From NCBI GenBank assembly GCA_030532825.1, contig JAUNKK010000013.1, positions 1 to 53,219 on the forward strand: a stretch of DNA of 53,219 nucleotides, read 5' to 3'. The stretch comes from Propionibacteriaceae bacterium. Lineage in GTDB: Bacteria; Actinomycetota; Actinomycetes; Propionibacteriales; Propionibacteriaceae. Of the stretch, positions 46,497-53,219 are shown in pieces (position 1 is the first letter of the stretch; each line of letters starts with the position of its first letter). The notes under the pieces were generated by a model that was not told the origin of the DNA, did not search any database, and saw only the letters and a program-made list of their open reading frames with translations. A program made the translations under genes and the position numbers.

Positions 46497-46502
46497 AAGG
46501 AG
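46497..46502 (+). promoter_or_regulatory. RBS that sets the start of the monooxygenase gene
   Basis: AAGGAG lies 4 bases before the ATG at 46507. The frame is open back to 46447 and includes another ATG at 46477, neither with a comparable RBS. The protein from 46507 starts MKLSIYFFST, a natural first beta strand of this family. Confidence 0.75.
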
Positions 46503-46506
46503 CATC

Positions 46507-47616
46507 ATGAAGTTATCAATCTATTTCTTTTCGACCGAAGACGAGGTATCCAACGAGGATCGGTATGAATTCCTATTCACCGTAGCAGAGCATGCAGACC
46601 GTGTGGGCTATCATGCGCTCTGGACTCCAGAGCGACACTTCCAAGAATTTGGGGGCAGCTATCCAAATCCTGCCGTGTTAAGCGCCGCACTGAGCCGTAT
46701 CACCCGACGGATCGGGCTGCGCGCCGGAAGCGTCGTCATGCCCCATCACCATCCGGCAAGGCTGGTGGAGGACTGGGCGCTTGTCGACCAACTGTCAGGC
46801 GGACGGGTCGGAGTGTGCCTCGCCACGGGCTGGCACAAGGGGGATTTCGTCTTCTACCCCGACCGCTATAAGGACCGTAGAAAGTACACCTTTGATCAGG
46901 TTGACACGCTTCGTGAGCTATGGAAGGGAAACAGCGTCTCCTTTGACGGCCCCTATGGTGAGGATCTGGCGGTGACCACCTTCCCGAGGCCTGTCCAGAG
47001 AGAAATACCGTTGTGGATCGTCCACAGCAGCAACCCGGACACCTGGATTCGCGCCGGTGAGCAGGGCCTCAACGTCCTCTCTCTGCTCGACAACTGGGAC
47101 CGTTTGGAGCAAAACATCAATGCCTACCGTGAGGCACGTGCGAGGGCGGGCCACGAACCGAACGCTGGCACCATTACCCTGGGGCTGCACACCTACGTGG
47201 GGGACGACGACGGCGCAGTGCGTGGGCTCGTGCGTGAGCCGCTCTCTGGCTATCTGTCTTCTTTCCTCAAACAACGTGGTGGCGACGCCGCTTTGCACGG
47301 GGAGTCGAAGTCGATAAGCGAGCAGGAGAAGAAGATCTTGGTGGACAGCGTCTTCGACGACATGTACGAGAATCGGGCCTTGTTCGGTACCCCCGAGCGA
47401 TGCATTGCGATGATCAACAGACTGGCGGCGATTGGAGTGAACGAAGTGGCATGTTTACTCGATTTCGGGCTCCCTTTCGCCACGGTGCTGGAGGGCCTTC
47501 CGAAGCTCGATGAGGTGCTCGCTGCCGTGACGGATCTCGACCACGAGCGTGACCGGGCCAGAAACAGCCTGCAAAGTACGGGGAGAATGGGGTACTACGC
47601 TGTTAGGCGGCAGTAG
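46507..47616 (+). CDS. Luciferase-like flavin monooxygenase of the MupA/natural-product type
   Basis: This 369-aa protein belongs to the bacterial luciferase-like (LLM) flavin oxidoreductases that accompany PKS and NRPS lines. Seen: N-terminal strand MKLSIYFFS; AEHADRVGYHALWTPERHF; GGSYPNPAVLSAALS; RIGLRAGSVVMPHHHPARLVE; DQLSGGRVGVCLATGWHKGD, which is close to the family pattern; IPLWIVHSSNPDTW; and a C-terminal FGTPERCIAMINRLAAIGVNE. It would use reduced FMN from a host reductase and oxygen to hydroxylate or otherwise oxidise an ACP-bound intermediate; MupA in mupirocin assembly is the model. The site is unknown; KS0-ACP modules 5 and 10 are plausible stations. It is the last gene of the plus-strand block, 56 bases after PKS 4, and faces the thioesterase gene across an 18-base convergent gap without a visible terminator hairpin. 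Confidence 0.9.
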   Translation: MKLSIYFFSTEDEVSNEDRYEFLFTVAEHADRVGYHALWTPERHFQEFGGSYPNPAVLSAALSRITRRIGLRAGSVVMPHHHPARLVEDWALVDQLSGGRVGVCLATGWHKGDFVFYPDRYKDRRKYTFDQVDTLRELWKGNSVSFDGPYGEDLAVTTFPRPVQREIPLWIVHSSNPDTWIRAGEQGLNVLSLLDNWDRLEQNINAYREARARAGHEPNAGTITLGLHTYVGDDDGAVRGLVREPLSGYLSSFLKQRGGDAALHGESKSISEQEKKILVDSVFDDMYENRALFGTPERCIAMINRLAAIGVNEVACLLDFGLPFATVLEGLPKLDEVLAAVTDLDHERDRARNSLQSTGRMGYYAVRRQ

Positions 47617-47634
47617 CCTCACGTCTCGAAAATT

Positions 47635-48441
47635 TCACCAGGCGGTCAGGCGGGCGGCCAATGCCTCAGCGACGATCTGGGTGACCTCGTGGGCTCGTGT
47701 CTGGGCGAAAAAATGCCGTCCGCTGGGCAAGGTCCTGAACGTAGCATGCCCCACAGTCAGATCGTTCCACGCTCGAAGACCGGACTCTCTGGTCGTGGGG
47801 TCATCGCAAGCTCCCAATACCAGCAAGTCACTCGAGATGAGACGCGTCGGGTGGCTGAACCGATAAGCTTCGAGCATCTCCATATCTGCGCGTATCGGGG
47901 GAAGAAAAAGGCGTTGGAGCTCAGTGCTGTTGCGCAACAGATCGGGTATGCCCCCATATTTTTCTTGCATTGCGGTCAAGAATCTGGCATCGGAGAGCGA
48001 GTGGAGATCTTCGCCTTTGTGCACGTGGTGCGGCGCCATTCGCCCGGAGAGAATGAGCAATTCAGGCTGTGGTGCGCAATGGACCTCCATCCATTTGGTG
48101 AGTTCGTAGGCTAGCAGCGCACCCAAACTGTGTCCGAAAAGCGCAAAGGGCTCCTCTGTAGAGTCTGCTAGTTGCGGTCCGAGTGCGTTGATGACTTCTT
48201 CCACAGAGGTCATCAAGGGCTCGAGGGAGCGTGACTCGCGGCCCGGCAGTGTTACCGCGACCAAGCGGATCCATGGCGGAAGAAGTGGGACCCAACGAGC
48301 ATATGCCGCCGAACCTGCGCCGGCGTGGGGAAGACACACCAAGGTGGTCTTCCCCACACCGGCATTCCATTGCGTGAACCAGGGACCGGACGCCCAGTCC
48401 CTGTTCGGCCGCCTGGTTGAGTGAAGAGGAGTCGAAGACAC
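47635..48441 (-). CDS. Type II thioesterase
   Basis: This 268-aa alpha/beta hydrolase is the editing kind that removes wrong or stalled acyl groups from PKS carrier proteins. Motifs: TTLVCLPHAGAGSAAYARW at about residues 32-50, the usual N-terminal stretch; FALFGHSLGALLAYEL with the catalytic serine near residue 103; GACDDPTT with the acidic residue; and SGRHFFA with the catalytic histidine near the C-terminus. The start is a GTG at 48441, 9 bases after the permease stop; it has no clear Shine-Dalgarno sequence and is probably coupled to the permease. Being in the exporter operon on the opposite strand, it may be expressed separately from the PKS genes. Confidence 0.92.
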   Translation of the reverse strand: MSSTPLHSTRRPNRDWASGPWFTQWNAGVGKTTLVCLPHAGAGSAAYARWVPLLPPWIRLVAVTLPGRESRSLEPLMTSVEEVINALGPQLADSTEEPFALFGHSLGALLAYELTKWMEVHCAPQPELLILSGRMAPHHVHKGEDLHSLSDARFLTAMQEKYGGIPDLLRNSTELQRLFLPPIRADMEMLEAYRFSHPTRLISSDLLVLGACDDPTTRESGLRAWNDLTVGHATFRTLPSGRHFFAQTRAHEVTQIVAEALAARLTAW

Positions 48442-48450
48442 GGGGCTGGG

Positions 48451-49278
48451 TCAGCCGTGGAGGTCTCTGCGGCAAAATACCCAGTATCCGAGACCGAAGA
48501 GCACGATGGATAGTCCTCCCAGCAGGGCGATGCCGCCCCACCCGCGTCCGGTACTCAACGGATCGTCGCCGAAAGCCCAAGAGTAGGGCGAGATATTTGA
48601 CAGCCATCTCAGTGAGGAACTGGACTTTGACACTGCGTCGAAGGCGTAGCCGGCGACGGTGATGGCTGCTCCCGCGCCGATGGACCAGTTCGGCCGACCT
48701 GTCATTGAACCGACGGCCAGCGCGGTGGATCCGGCCACCAAGGCGAGACCACTCCATGCCACCGTTGCGGTGACGATGTTGCCAGCCGTCAATGAGAGTT
48801 CGGAGGGACTGTTCAGAAGGAGGAGCACGACGACGGTCGTGGCGCTCAGGGCCAAGATCCGGACGACGAGTGTGACGAAGCTTTCCAGCGCGTATTGTCC
48901 ACGACTTACGGCGTGGGAAAGCGTCAGCTCAAGTTGGCCGGAGTCCTCAGCCCCGGCAATCGCCTGAGATCCCCAGATGATGCAAGCCATTGCTGCGAGA
49001 AGAAAGCCGAGCAGGCCGAAGTAGGTAGCTTGGGTGTAACCCGCACCGGTGGCGATTCTGTCGAGGCCGAGGGTTCCTGACATCTGCTTGGGCAGGGAGT
49101 TGATCATGTCGCTCAGCTGTGGGGACTGAACGCTGGGGTAGACGGGCAGATAGAGGAGCAAAGCCAACGCCAGCCCGATGGACCATCCGATGAGTCCCCG
49201 GAGCCCGCTGCGAAGCTGCCAGCGCAGGATCGGCAACGTGGTGCGTTTGTTTGGCGTTTGTGTCATCGCTGTTGTCAT
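48451..49278 (-). CDS. ABC-2 type transporter permease
   Basis: This 275-aa membrane protein shows about six hydrophobic spans: roughly residues 27-47 (LIGWSIGLALALLLYLPVY), 88-107 (LLGFLLAAMACIIWGSQAIA), 137-156, 168-192, 200-213 and 246-267 (GIALLGGLSIVLFGLGYWVF). The end FCRRDLHG is typical of ABC-2 permeases in drug-export pairs. It would form the channel for the adjacent ATPase, exporting the polyketide or giving self-resistance; the substrate is inferred from position only. The ATG overlaps the ATPase stop by four bases, so the two are coupled. Confidence 0.88.
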   Translation of the reverse strand: MTTAMTQTPNKRTTLPILRWQLRSGLRGLIGWSIGLALALLLYLPVYPSVQSPQLSDMINSLPKQMSGTLGLDRIATGAGYTQATYFGLLGFLLAAMACIIWGSQAIAGAEDSGQLELTLSHAVSRGQYALESFVTLVVRILALSATTVVVLLLLNSPSELSLTAGNIVTATVAWSGLALVAGSTALAVGSMTGRPNWSIGAGAAITVAGYAFDAVSKSSSSLRWLSNISPYSWAFGDDPLSTGRGWGGIALLGGLSIVLFGLGYWVFCRRDLHG

Positions 49279-50198
49279 GACAGAGTCTCCGCATTCTCGT
49301 AGAGTTCCAGGACCGACCCCTCGAGATCAGGCTCTTCGAGGGTCAGCTCGCGAATGGTGTGACGCGCGAGGATTTTTACGGCAGAATCCGGCTCCCCGCG
49401 TAGGAGGCCCGATACTTGAATCAGCTGGTCCCCGACTTCACGGACGGCCAGATCCGTGAGGTGTGCTATTTCTTGAAGTTCTGCCTGCACGCGCTGGGCG
49501 TCGGAGCCCTCCAAGACAGAGCGCAGCCGGGAGGATCCGCTAAGCCGTAGCGAGGCGATTTCGCCCTCGGCCACGATGGTACCATGGGCAAGCACTGCCG
49601 CGGCGTCCGCCGTGTGTTGGATTTCGCCGAGGATGTGAGAGCTGAGTAGCACCGTCTGACCGTTCTCCTGAGCCTCGCGAATCATGCTCAGGAACTCACG
49701 CTGCATCAGGGGGTCAAGCCCGCTGGTAGGTTCGTCGAGAATCAGAAGTTCGGGGTGGTGCATAAATGCTTGGATGAGTCCGAGCTTCTGACGGTTTCCC
49801 TTTGACAGGGTTCGAACGGGGCGGTGCAGGTCGAGTTCTAGACGCTCTGCTAACTCCTGGATCGTGCCGGATGTGACAGGACCACTGATGCTGGCGAAGT
49901 GCTCCAGCACTGATTCGGCAGGGATGCGTTCGGTGAGTTTTATCTCGCCCGGAAGGTAGCCGATTCGGCGTCGTAGCTCAGGTTTCGAGGACCGAGGAGC
50001 TTCGCCTAGGACGGACACGGTACCGTCGTCAGGGCGGATGATGTCCACCAACATTCGAAGAGTCGTGGACTTTCCTGCGCCGTTGGGTCCAATTAGGCCA
50101 TAAATGCTACCGCGCTCGACCGTGAGGTCAATGCCGCGGACAGCATGGACCTTTCCGAATGACTTGCGCAGTCCTCTGGTTTCAATGACTGCTTTCAT
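49275..50198 (-). CDS. ABC transporter ATP-binding protein (drug-exporter type)
   Basis: This 307-aa ATPase has Walker A GPNGAGKST at about residues 37-45, a Q-loop region GYLPGEIKLTE, signature LSKGNRQK near 134, Walker B LLILDEPTSGLD near 150, and the switch histidine in LLSSH. The C-terminal 90 residues match the accessory region of DrrA-like exporters. It energises the permease encoded immediately downstream. A strong RBS (AGGAG, plus-strand 50205-50209) lies 6 bases before the ATG. It is the first gene of the three-gene minus-strand operon; its promoter must lie between here and the IS5 remnant. Confidence 0.93.
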   Translation of the reverse strand: MKAVIETRGLRKSFGKVHAVRGIDLTVERGSIYGLIGPNGAGKSTTLRMLVDIIRPDDGTVSVLGEAPRSSKPELRRRIGYLPGEIKLTERIPAESVLEHFASISGPVTSGTIQELAERLELDLHRPVRTLSKGNRQKLGLIQAFMHHPELLILDEPTSGLDPLMQREFLSMIREAQENGQTVLLSSHILGEIQHTADAAAVLAHGTIVAEGEIASLRLSGSSRLRSVLEGSDAQRVQAELQEIAHLTDLAVREVGDQLIQVSGLLRGEPDSAVKILARHTIRELTLEEPDLEGSVLELYENAETLS

Positions 50199-50241
50199 GG
50201 GTGTCTCCTCTGCGCATCGCGTCGTCTGGTATGGGTGTCTC
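50197..50241. repeat. 11-bp direct repeat in the leader of the ABC operon
   Basis: ATGGGTGTCTC occurs at 50197-50207 and again at 50231-50241, 34 bases apart. On the minus strand the first copy includes the start codon and spacer of the ATPase gene. It may be an operator pair or just a trace of a short duplication. Confidence 0.5.
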
Positions 50242-50307
50242 GTCCTTGAAGGTTATTCAGGGGCGTTTACTGGGGGGGTGGTGAGTTAGATAGGCGACGG
50301 CTCGTTG

Positions 50308-50324
50308 ATCTGAAAGAATCAGAT
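50308..50324. promoter_or_regulatory. Small perfect inverted repeat upstream of the ABC operon
   Basis: ATCTGA - 5 bases - TCAGAT, about 110 bases upstream of the ATPase start and next to an A+T-rich stretch (TTGCAATATAAAA). This could be a regulator site, for example for the TetR-type protein, or a part of the neighbouring IS5-type element's end. The rest of 50199-50356 holds no gene and no promoter that I can define. Confidence 0.3.
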
Positions 50325-50356
50325 TGCAATATAAAACCTCTCACTAACATACCATC

Positions 50357-50706
50357 ATGGACAAGGGTAGCACAGGCATGGACAGAGTGCAGTTGAGCCG
50401 CCTGGTGGAACTGGTGGTGGGCGATGAGGAGGTCGCCCTGGCGTCGAGAATCCTGGCCTCCGTCCAAGCGGTGCGGGTGACGCTGATGTACTTGCGAACC
50501 AGTGGCTGTCAGGAGGCGATCGCCGAGATCATGGGGAGTTCCCAGCCTACGATCGCGGTGATCGCCCGGATCATCGCCAGGGCCCTGGGCTCACTGCTGG
50601 CCATCGCCGAGGAGGTCTCCCGCGCCGGGGTGTACTTCATCGATGGGGCCCTTCTGCCCTGCTGGAACTGGAAGAACCGGTCTGATCTGTTCTCGGGCAA
50701 CCACAA
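50357..50706 (+). pseudogene. IS5-type transposase, N-terminal fragment cut by an IS3 element
   Basis: The frame starts with MDKGSTGMDRVQLSRLVELV and has a predicted helix-turn-helix (CQEAIAEIMGSSQPTIAVIA) followed by the first catalytic region YFIDGALLPCWNW and SDLFSGNHN, as in the actinobacterial IS5 transposases that read VDG-LLP-W...LYSGKH. The similarity ends exactly where the IS3 end begins (50707), so the rest of the DDE domain has been displaced beyond the window. After 50707 the frame runs on for 24 residues of nonsense. The left end and terminal repeat of the element were not identified. Confidence 0.8.
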
Positions 50707-50739
50707 TGGATCGTCCCGAGTTTTGTGGGGGGTGTGTAG

Positions 50740-51638
50740 TCACGCTGCGGCGGGTGCCGTGGCGGTGTTGCGGGTGTGATGGTAGTGGTCTTCGGCGGCT
50801 GTGGGTGGGAGGTCGTCGGGGTTGGTGCGGTGGGGGCGGGTGTGGTTGTACCAGTGGCCCCAGGTGGCGGTGGCGGCTTCGACCTCGTCTCGGTCTCGCC
50901 ATGAGCGGGTCCAGATCAGTTCTCGTTTGTAGGACTTGCTCGGGCGCCTCAGCGGCAGCGTTGTCGTAGGAGGGGCCCACTGCTGCGGTGGATGCCTGGA
51001 TCTGCTCTTGGGCGAGTCGTTGGCTGTAGCGGATGGACAGGTACTGGGTCCCGTGGTCCCAGTGGTGCACCACGCCTTTGATGCTGGTGCGCTGGCGCTC
51101 CTTGCGCTGCCAGATCGCATGCTCCAATGCCCCTAGGACGAAGTCGGTGGCCCGTGGTGGTGCTGGTCGACCAGCCCACGATGCGGCGGGAGAACAGGTC
51201 CATGACGAATGCGGTGTAGCAAAACCCCGACCAGGTGTGGACGTAGGTGAAGTCCACCGCCCAGCGCTGGTCGGGGCCGGCGGCGGTGAGCTCTCGGCCC
51301 AGCAGGTCCGGGGGCATCGCGGCGCAGGCGGCGGGCCTTGTGGTGCGTATCTTCCTGCCCGGGCCGATACCGCTGATTCCCAGGGCTGGCATGCGTCGCT
51401 CGAGGGTGCACCGCGCTACCGGGTTATGGCCTTGCTGGGCATTGAGCAGGCGCCAGGTCTTGCGTGAGCCCAGTGCCTGGCTGGTAGCCCTGGGCGCGCA
51501 AGCACACGATGCGCTCGTCGAGCGCTAGTGTTGGCCAGCGCCCTGGCGCTAAGGCCACGGCCCTTGGATGCGTAGTAGGTGCTCGGGGCGATCTGGCAGC
51601 CTGAGCCGGCCCCGGGCTGATCGGCACGGGCCCCGAAC
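50740..51638 (-). pseudogene. IS3-family transposase (ORF B), main part, frameshifted
   Basis: Read on the minus strand, the pieces are GCQIAPSTYYASKGRG (N-terminal region), VARCTLERRM..LGISGIGPGRK (the family RCTVERLM motif), then DQRWAVDFTYVHTWSGFCYT and MDLFSRRIVGWS with the first catalytic Asp. After about 51150 the similarity passes to another frame (LEHAIWQR, WDHGTQYLSIRYSQRLA, SYDNAAAEA: second Asp and Glu region), and near 50945 to a third (WYNHTRPHRTNPDDLPP, the C-terminus, stop at 50740). The usual HSDHG reads HWDHG. An additional shift in the 51440-51540 region is likely. Not functional. Confidence 0.82.
51631..51638. repeat. 8-bp target duplication of IS256, left copy
   Basis: CCCCGAAC lies directly outside the left end of the IS256 element; the same 8 bases lie outside its right end at 53075-53082. 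IS256-family insertions usually duplicate 8-9 bases. Confidence 0.75.
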
Positions 51639-51672
51639 GAGCCTGTCAAGTTTTCTGTGTAAGCGGGTTTGA

Positions 51673-53025
51673 TCAGAGGTAGGGGTTGATGCGGTCGGGG
51701 TAGGTGGTGGTGAGTTGGGCCAGGGCCTGTGTCCAGTTGGTGGTGGTCTGGCCCTCGATGAGGTGGCCCTTGGCGCGCCTGTCGGGGGCGGGCTTGCCGG
51801 CCTCCTTGGCTCGCTGGTGGGCCCGTTTGTCCTCGATGTCGCAGATGGTCAGCCACAGAAGCTTGACGGCGGCCTCGTCATTGGGGAGATGACCCCGGTT
51901 CTTGGTGACCTTGCGCAGCTGGTAGTTCAACGACTCAATACTGTTAGTGGTGTAGATCACCCGCCGCAGCATCGGGGGGAAGGCCAGGAAAGGCGTGAAT
52001 CGTTCCCAGGCCCGCTCCCAGGTCGCCGCGGTCTCGGGATACTTACCTCCCAGGGGACTGGATGCGGTAGTCCCCGCAGGGCCTTCCAGGCGGCCTGCTG
52101 ACCGGGGGCGGTGCAGGCTCGGCCTGAGGGCCGGCGACCTTCTTGCGGTCACCATAGGACACGAACCGCATGGAGGAGCGGATCAGATGGTACCCGCGCA
52201 GGTGTGGACCACTGAGTCGGGCCAAGTCGCCTCGATGGCCTCGGGCAGGCCCGTTAGCCCATCGCAGCACACGATCAGCGCATCGGCCACGCCCCTATTG
52301 GCCAGGTCGGCGCACACATGCGCCCAGAACGAGGCCCCTTCGTCGGCCTGGACCCAGATCCCCAGGACGTGCTTGATCCCTTCCATGCCCACCCCGATGG
52401 CGATATGGGCGGCCCGGCTCACCACCCGGTGACCCTGGCGGACCTTGACCCTGATGGCATCGAGGTAGACCACCGGGTAGAAGGCCTCCAGGGGACGGCG
52501 CTGCCAGTCCAGGACCGCCTCGCACACCGCGTCGGTGATTTTGGAGATCGTCGCCGCTGACAGGTCCACATCCAGGGTCTTGCGCAGATGGTGGGAGATA
52601 TCCCGCACCGTCATGCCCCCGGCGTACAGGCTGATGATCATCGCATCCAGCCCGTCCATGCGCCGCTGGCCCTTGCGCACCAGGCGCGGGGTCAACGTCC
52701 CGGCCCGATCCCGGGGGACCTCGATCTCAAAGGATCCCACCTCGCAGTCCACGGTCTTGGCGGTGGTGCCGTTGCGGGCGTTGCCGCGAGCCGCAGTCAT
52801 GGGCTCGCCCTTGGCATAGCCCAGGTGGTCATCAAGCCCGGCGCGCAGCCCGGCCTCCAAGGAGTCCTTGAGCAAGGCGGGCAGCAGGCCATCACAGCCC
52901 GTCAGCGGCACAGAGCCGTCCTCGATCCGCTCGAACAGCTCATCCAGAGCCCCGGAGTCCCGAAGCGCCCGAGCCACCTCCGAGCCCGAAGCAGGAGCGG
53001 GAGTCGTCTCATCAGTCACAGTCAT
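51673..53025 (-). pseudogene. IS256-family transposase, broken by two frameshifts
   Basis: The frame begins MTVTDETTPAPASGSEVARA at 53025 and is intact for about 277 residues: LLKDSLEAGLRAGLDDHLGY, RNARNGTTAKTVDCEVG, FEIEVPRDRAGTLTPRLVRK, the catalytic Asp in VVYLDAIRVKVR and the second in IVCCDGLTGLPEAI. Near 52195 the match moves to another frame (HLIRSSMRFVSYGDRKKVA), and by about 52070 to a third (SPLGGKYPETAATWERAWERFTPFL with the catalytic Glu, then RRVIYTTNSIESLNYQLRK and DEAAVKLLWLTICDIEDKR), stopping at 51673. Total span equals a full-length family member (about 450 codons). Only the two shifts inactivate it, so decay is recent or could be sequencing error. Confidence 0.88.
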
Positions 53026-53049
53026 CAGTGTGTCAGTCCTTCCAAGAAG

Positions 53050-53074
53050 GCTTACACAGAACAGTCAACACGCC
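53050..53074. repeat. Right terminal inverted repeat of IS256
   Basis: GCTTACACAGAACAGTCAAC at 53050-53069 pairs with the left end at 51644-51664 (17 of the 21 innermost positions match when compared by eye). Confidence 0.75.
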
Positions 53075-53082
53075 CCCCGAAC
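53075..53082. repeat. 8-bp target duplication of IS256, right copy
   Basis: CCCCGAAC, identical to 51631-51638, immediately outside the right end of the IS256 element. Confidence 0.75.
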
Positions 53083-53219
53083 TCCTCCTTGTGGGAGTCG
53101 ATGTGACTTCCAGAACAGCCAGATGGGCGCTCACACTCCGCCACGCCAGAAAAGCCGAGGCGGTCCTCAGGGTGTTATTCATGGGGGTTTGTTCGTGTCG
53201 TTAGTGGGTGCATCGGCCG
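53075..53219 (-). pseudogene. IS3-family transposase, ORF B start and ORF A end
   Basis: On the minus strand the bases next to IS256 read GSHIDSHKEEFG, and joining them to the far side gives HKEEFGARADQPGAGSGCQI, an unbroken ORF B N-terminus of the type IDAHR..FG.....GCQIAPSTYY. Just upstream another frame reads NNTLRTASAFLA, like the ORF A end (RRANEILKTASAFFA). The stretch is short and an in-frame stop lies about 20 codons upstream, so ORF A is probably decayed too. Confidence 0.6.

Larger units (their letters stand above)
51639..53074 (-). mobile_element. IS256-family insertion sequence, full length, inserted in the IS3 element
   Basis: About 1.44 kb with imperfect inverted ends at 51639-51664 and 53050-53074; the inner 14 bases (TTCTGTGTAAGC core) are identical and the outer part shows several mismatches. 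An 8-bp duplication CCCCGAAC flanks it. A single minus-strand transposase gene with frameshifts fills it. Outer limits could shift by a base or two. Confidence 0.85.
50707..53219 (-). mobile_element. IS3-family element remnant, interrupted by IS256, running off the window
   Basis: The left end begins TGGATCGTCCCGAGTTTTG, the TG-start terminal repeat style of IS3 elements, right where the IS5-type gene breaks. The minus-strand transposase ORF B is readable in pieces from 51638 down to 50740, and its start, with the end of ORF A, reappears at 53075-53219 on the far side of the IS256 element. Removing IS256 and one copy of the 8-bp duplication restores an open frame across the junction. The right end lies outside the window. 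Confidence 0.8.

Noticed and set aside
47617-47634. Terminator between the converging monooxygenase and thioesterase genes
   Set aside because: Only 18 bases, with no stem-loop; any terminator would have to lie inside the coding sequences.
1-53219. CRISPR arrays, tRNA or rRNA genes, riboswitches
   Set aside because: No regularly spaced repeats, tRNA-like folds or rRNA sequence were noticed; the plus-strand block has almost no intergenic room.

Overview
The window carries a nearly complete trans-acyltransferase (trans-AT) polyketide gene cluster, boxed in on both sides by decayed insertion sequences. The host is probably a high-GC actinobacterium, but not a typical Streptomyces. The IS transposases resemble actinobacterial ISL3, IS5, IS3 and IS256 types. 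The cluster is only moderately GC-rich by eye: hand counts give 38/60 G+C for the line at 24781 (PKS) and 43/60 for the line at 52381 (IS256). This contrast and the IS borders suggest lateral acquisition; that is inference.

Layout. 1-589: remnant of an ISL3 element. 696-47616: a tightly packed plus-strand block holding a TetR-type regulator, an EntD/Sfp-like phosphopantetheinyl transferase, a PfaD-type trans-acting enoyl reductase, a free malonyl-CoA:ACP transacylase, four giant AT-less PKS genes (4413, 2383, 2695 and 4537 aa) and a luciferase-like flavin monooxygenase. 47635-50198: a convergent minus-strand operon with an ABC ATPase, an ABC-2 type permease and a type II thioesterase. 50357-53219: a three-deep nest of broken transposons, with an IS5-type transposase cut by an IS3 element that is itself interrupted by an IS256 element (8-bp target duplication visible).

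Assembly line as read from motifs: loading [MaoC-like hydratase, SDR, FkbH-like glyceryl transferase, ACP]; M1 KS-DH-KR-ACP; M2 KS-KR-ACP; M3 KS | DH-like-ACP (split between two proteins); M4 KS-DH-KR-ACP; M5 KS0 | ACP (split); M6 KS-KR-ACP; M7 KS-ACP; M8 KS | KR-ACP (split); M9 KS-DH-KR-cMT-ACP; M10 KS0-ACP; M11 KS-ACP-TE(dead)-TE. No module has its own AT or ER, so the free AT must supply malonyl units and the PfaD protein any enoyl reduction. The PPTase would activate the carrier proteins. The monooxygenase probably oxidises an ACP-bound intermediate, the last TE releases the chain, the type II TE clears stalled ACPs, and the ABC pair probably exports the product or protects the producer. 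Nine KS domains look able to elongate (eight if the split KS3 only transfers), so the chain would be about C19-C21 plus one C-methyl, on a three-carbon glycerate- or lactate-like starter. I do not recognise a known compound from this order.
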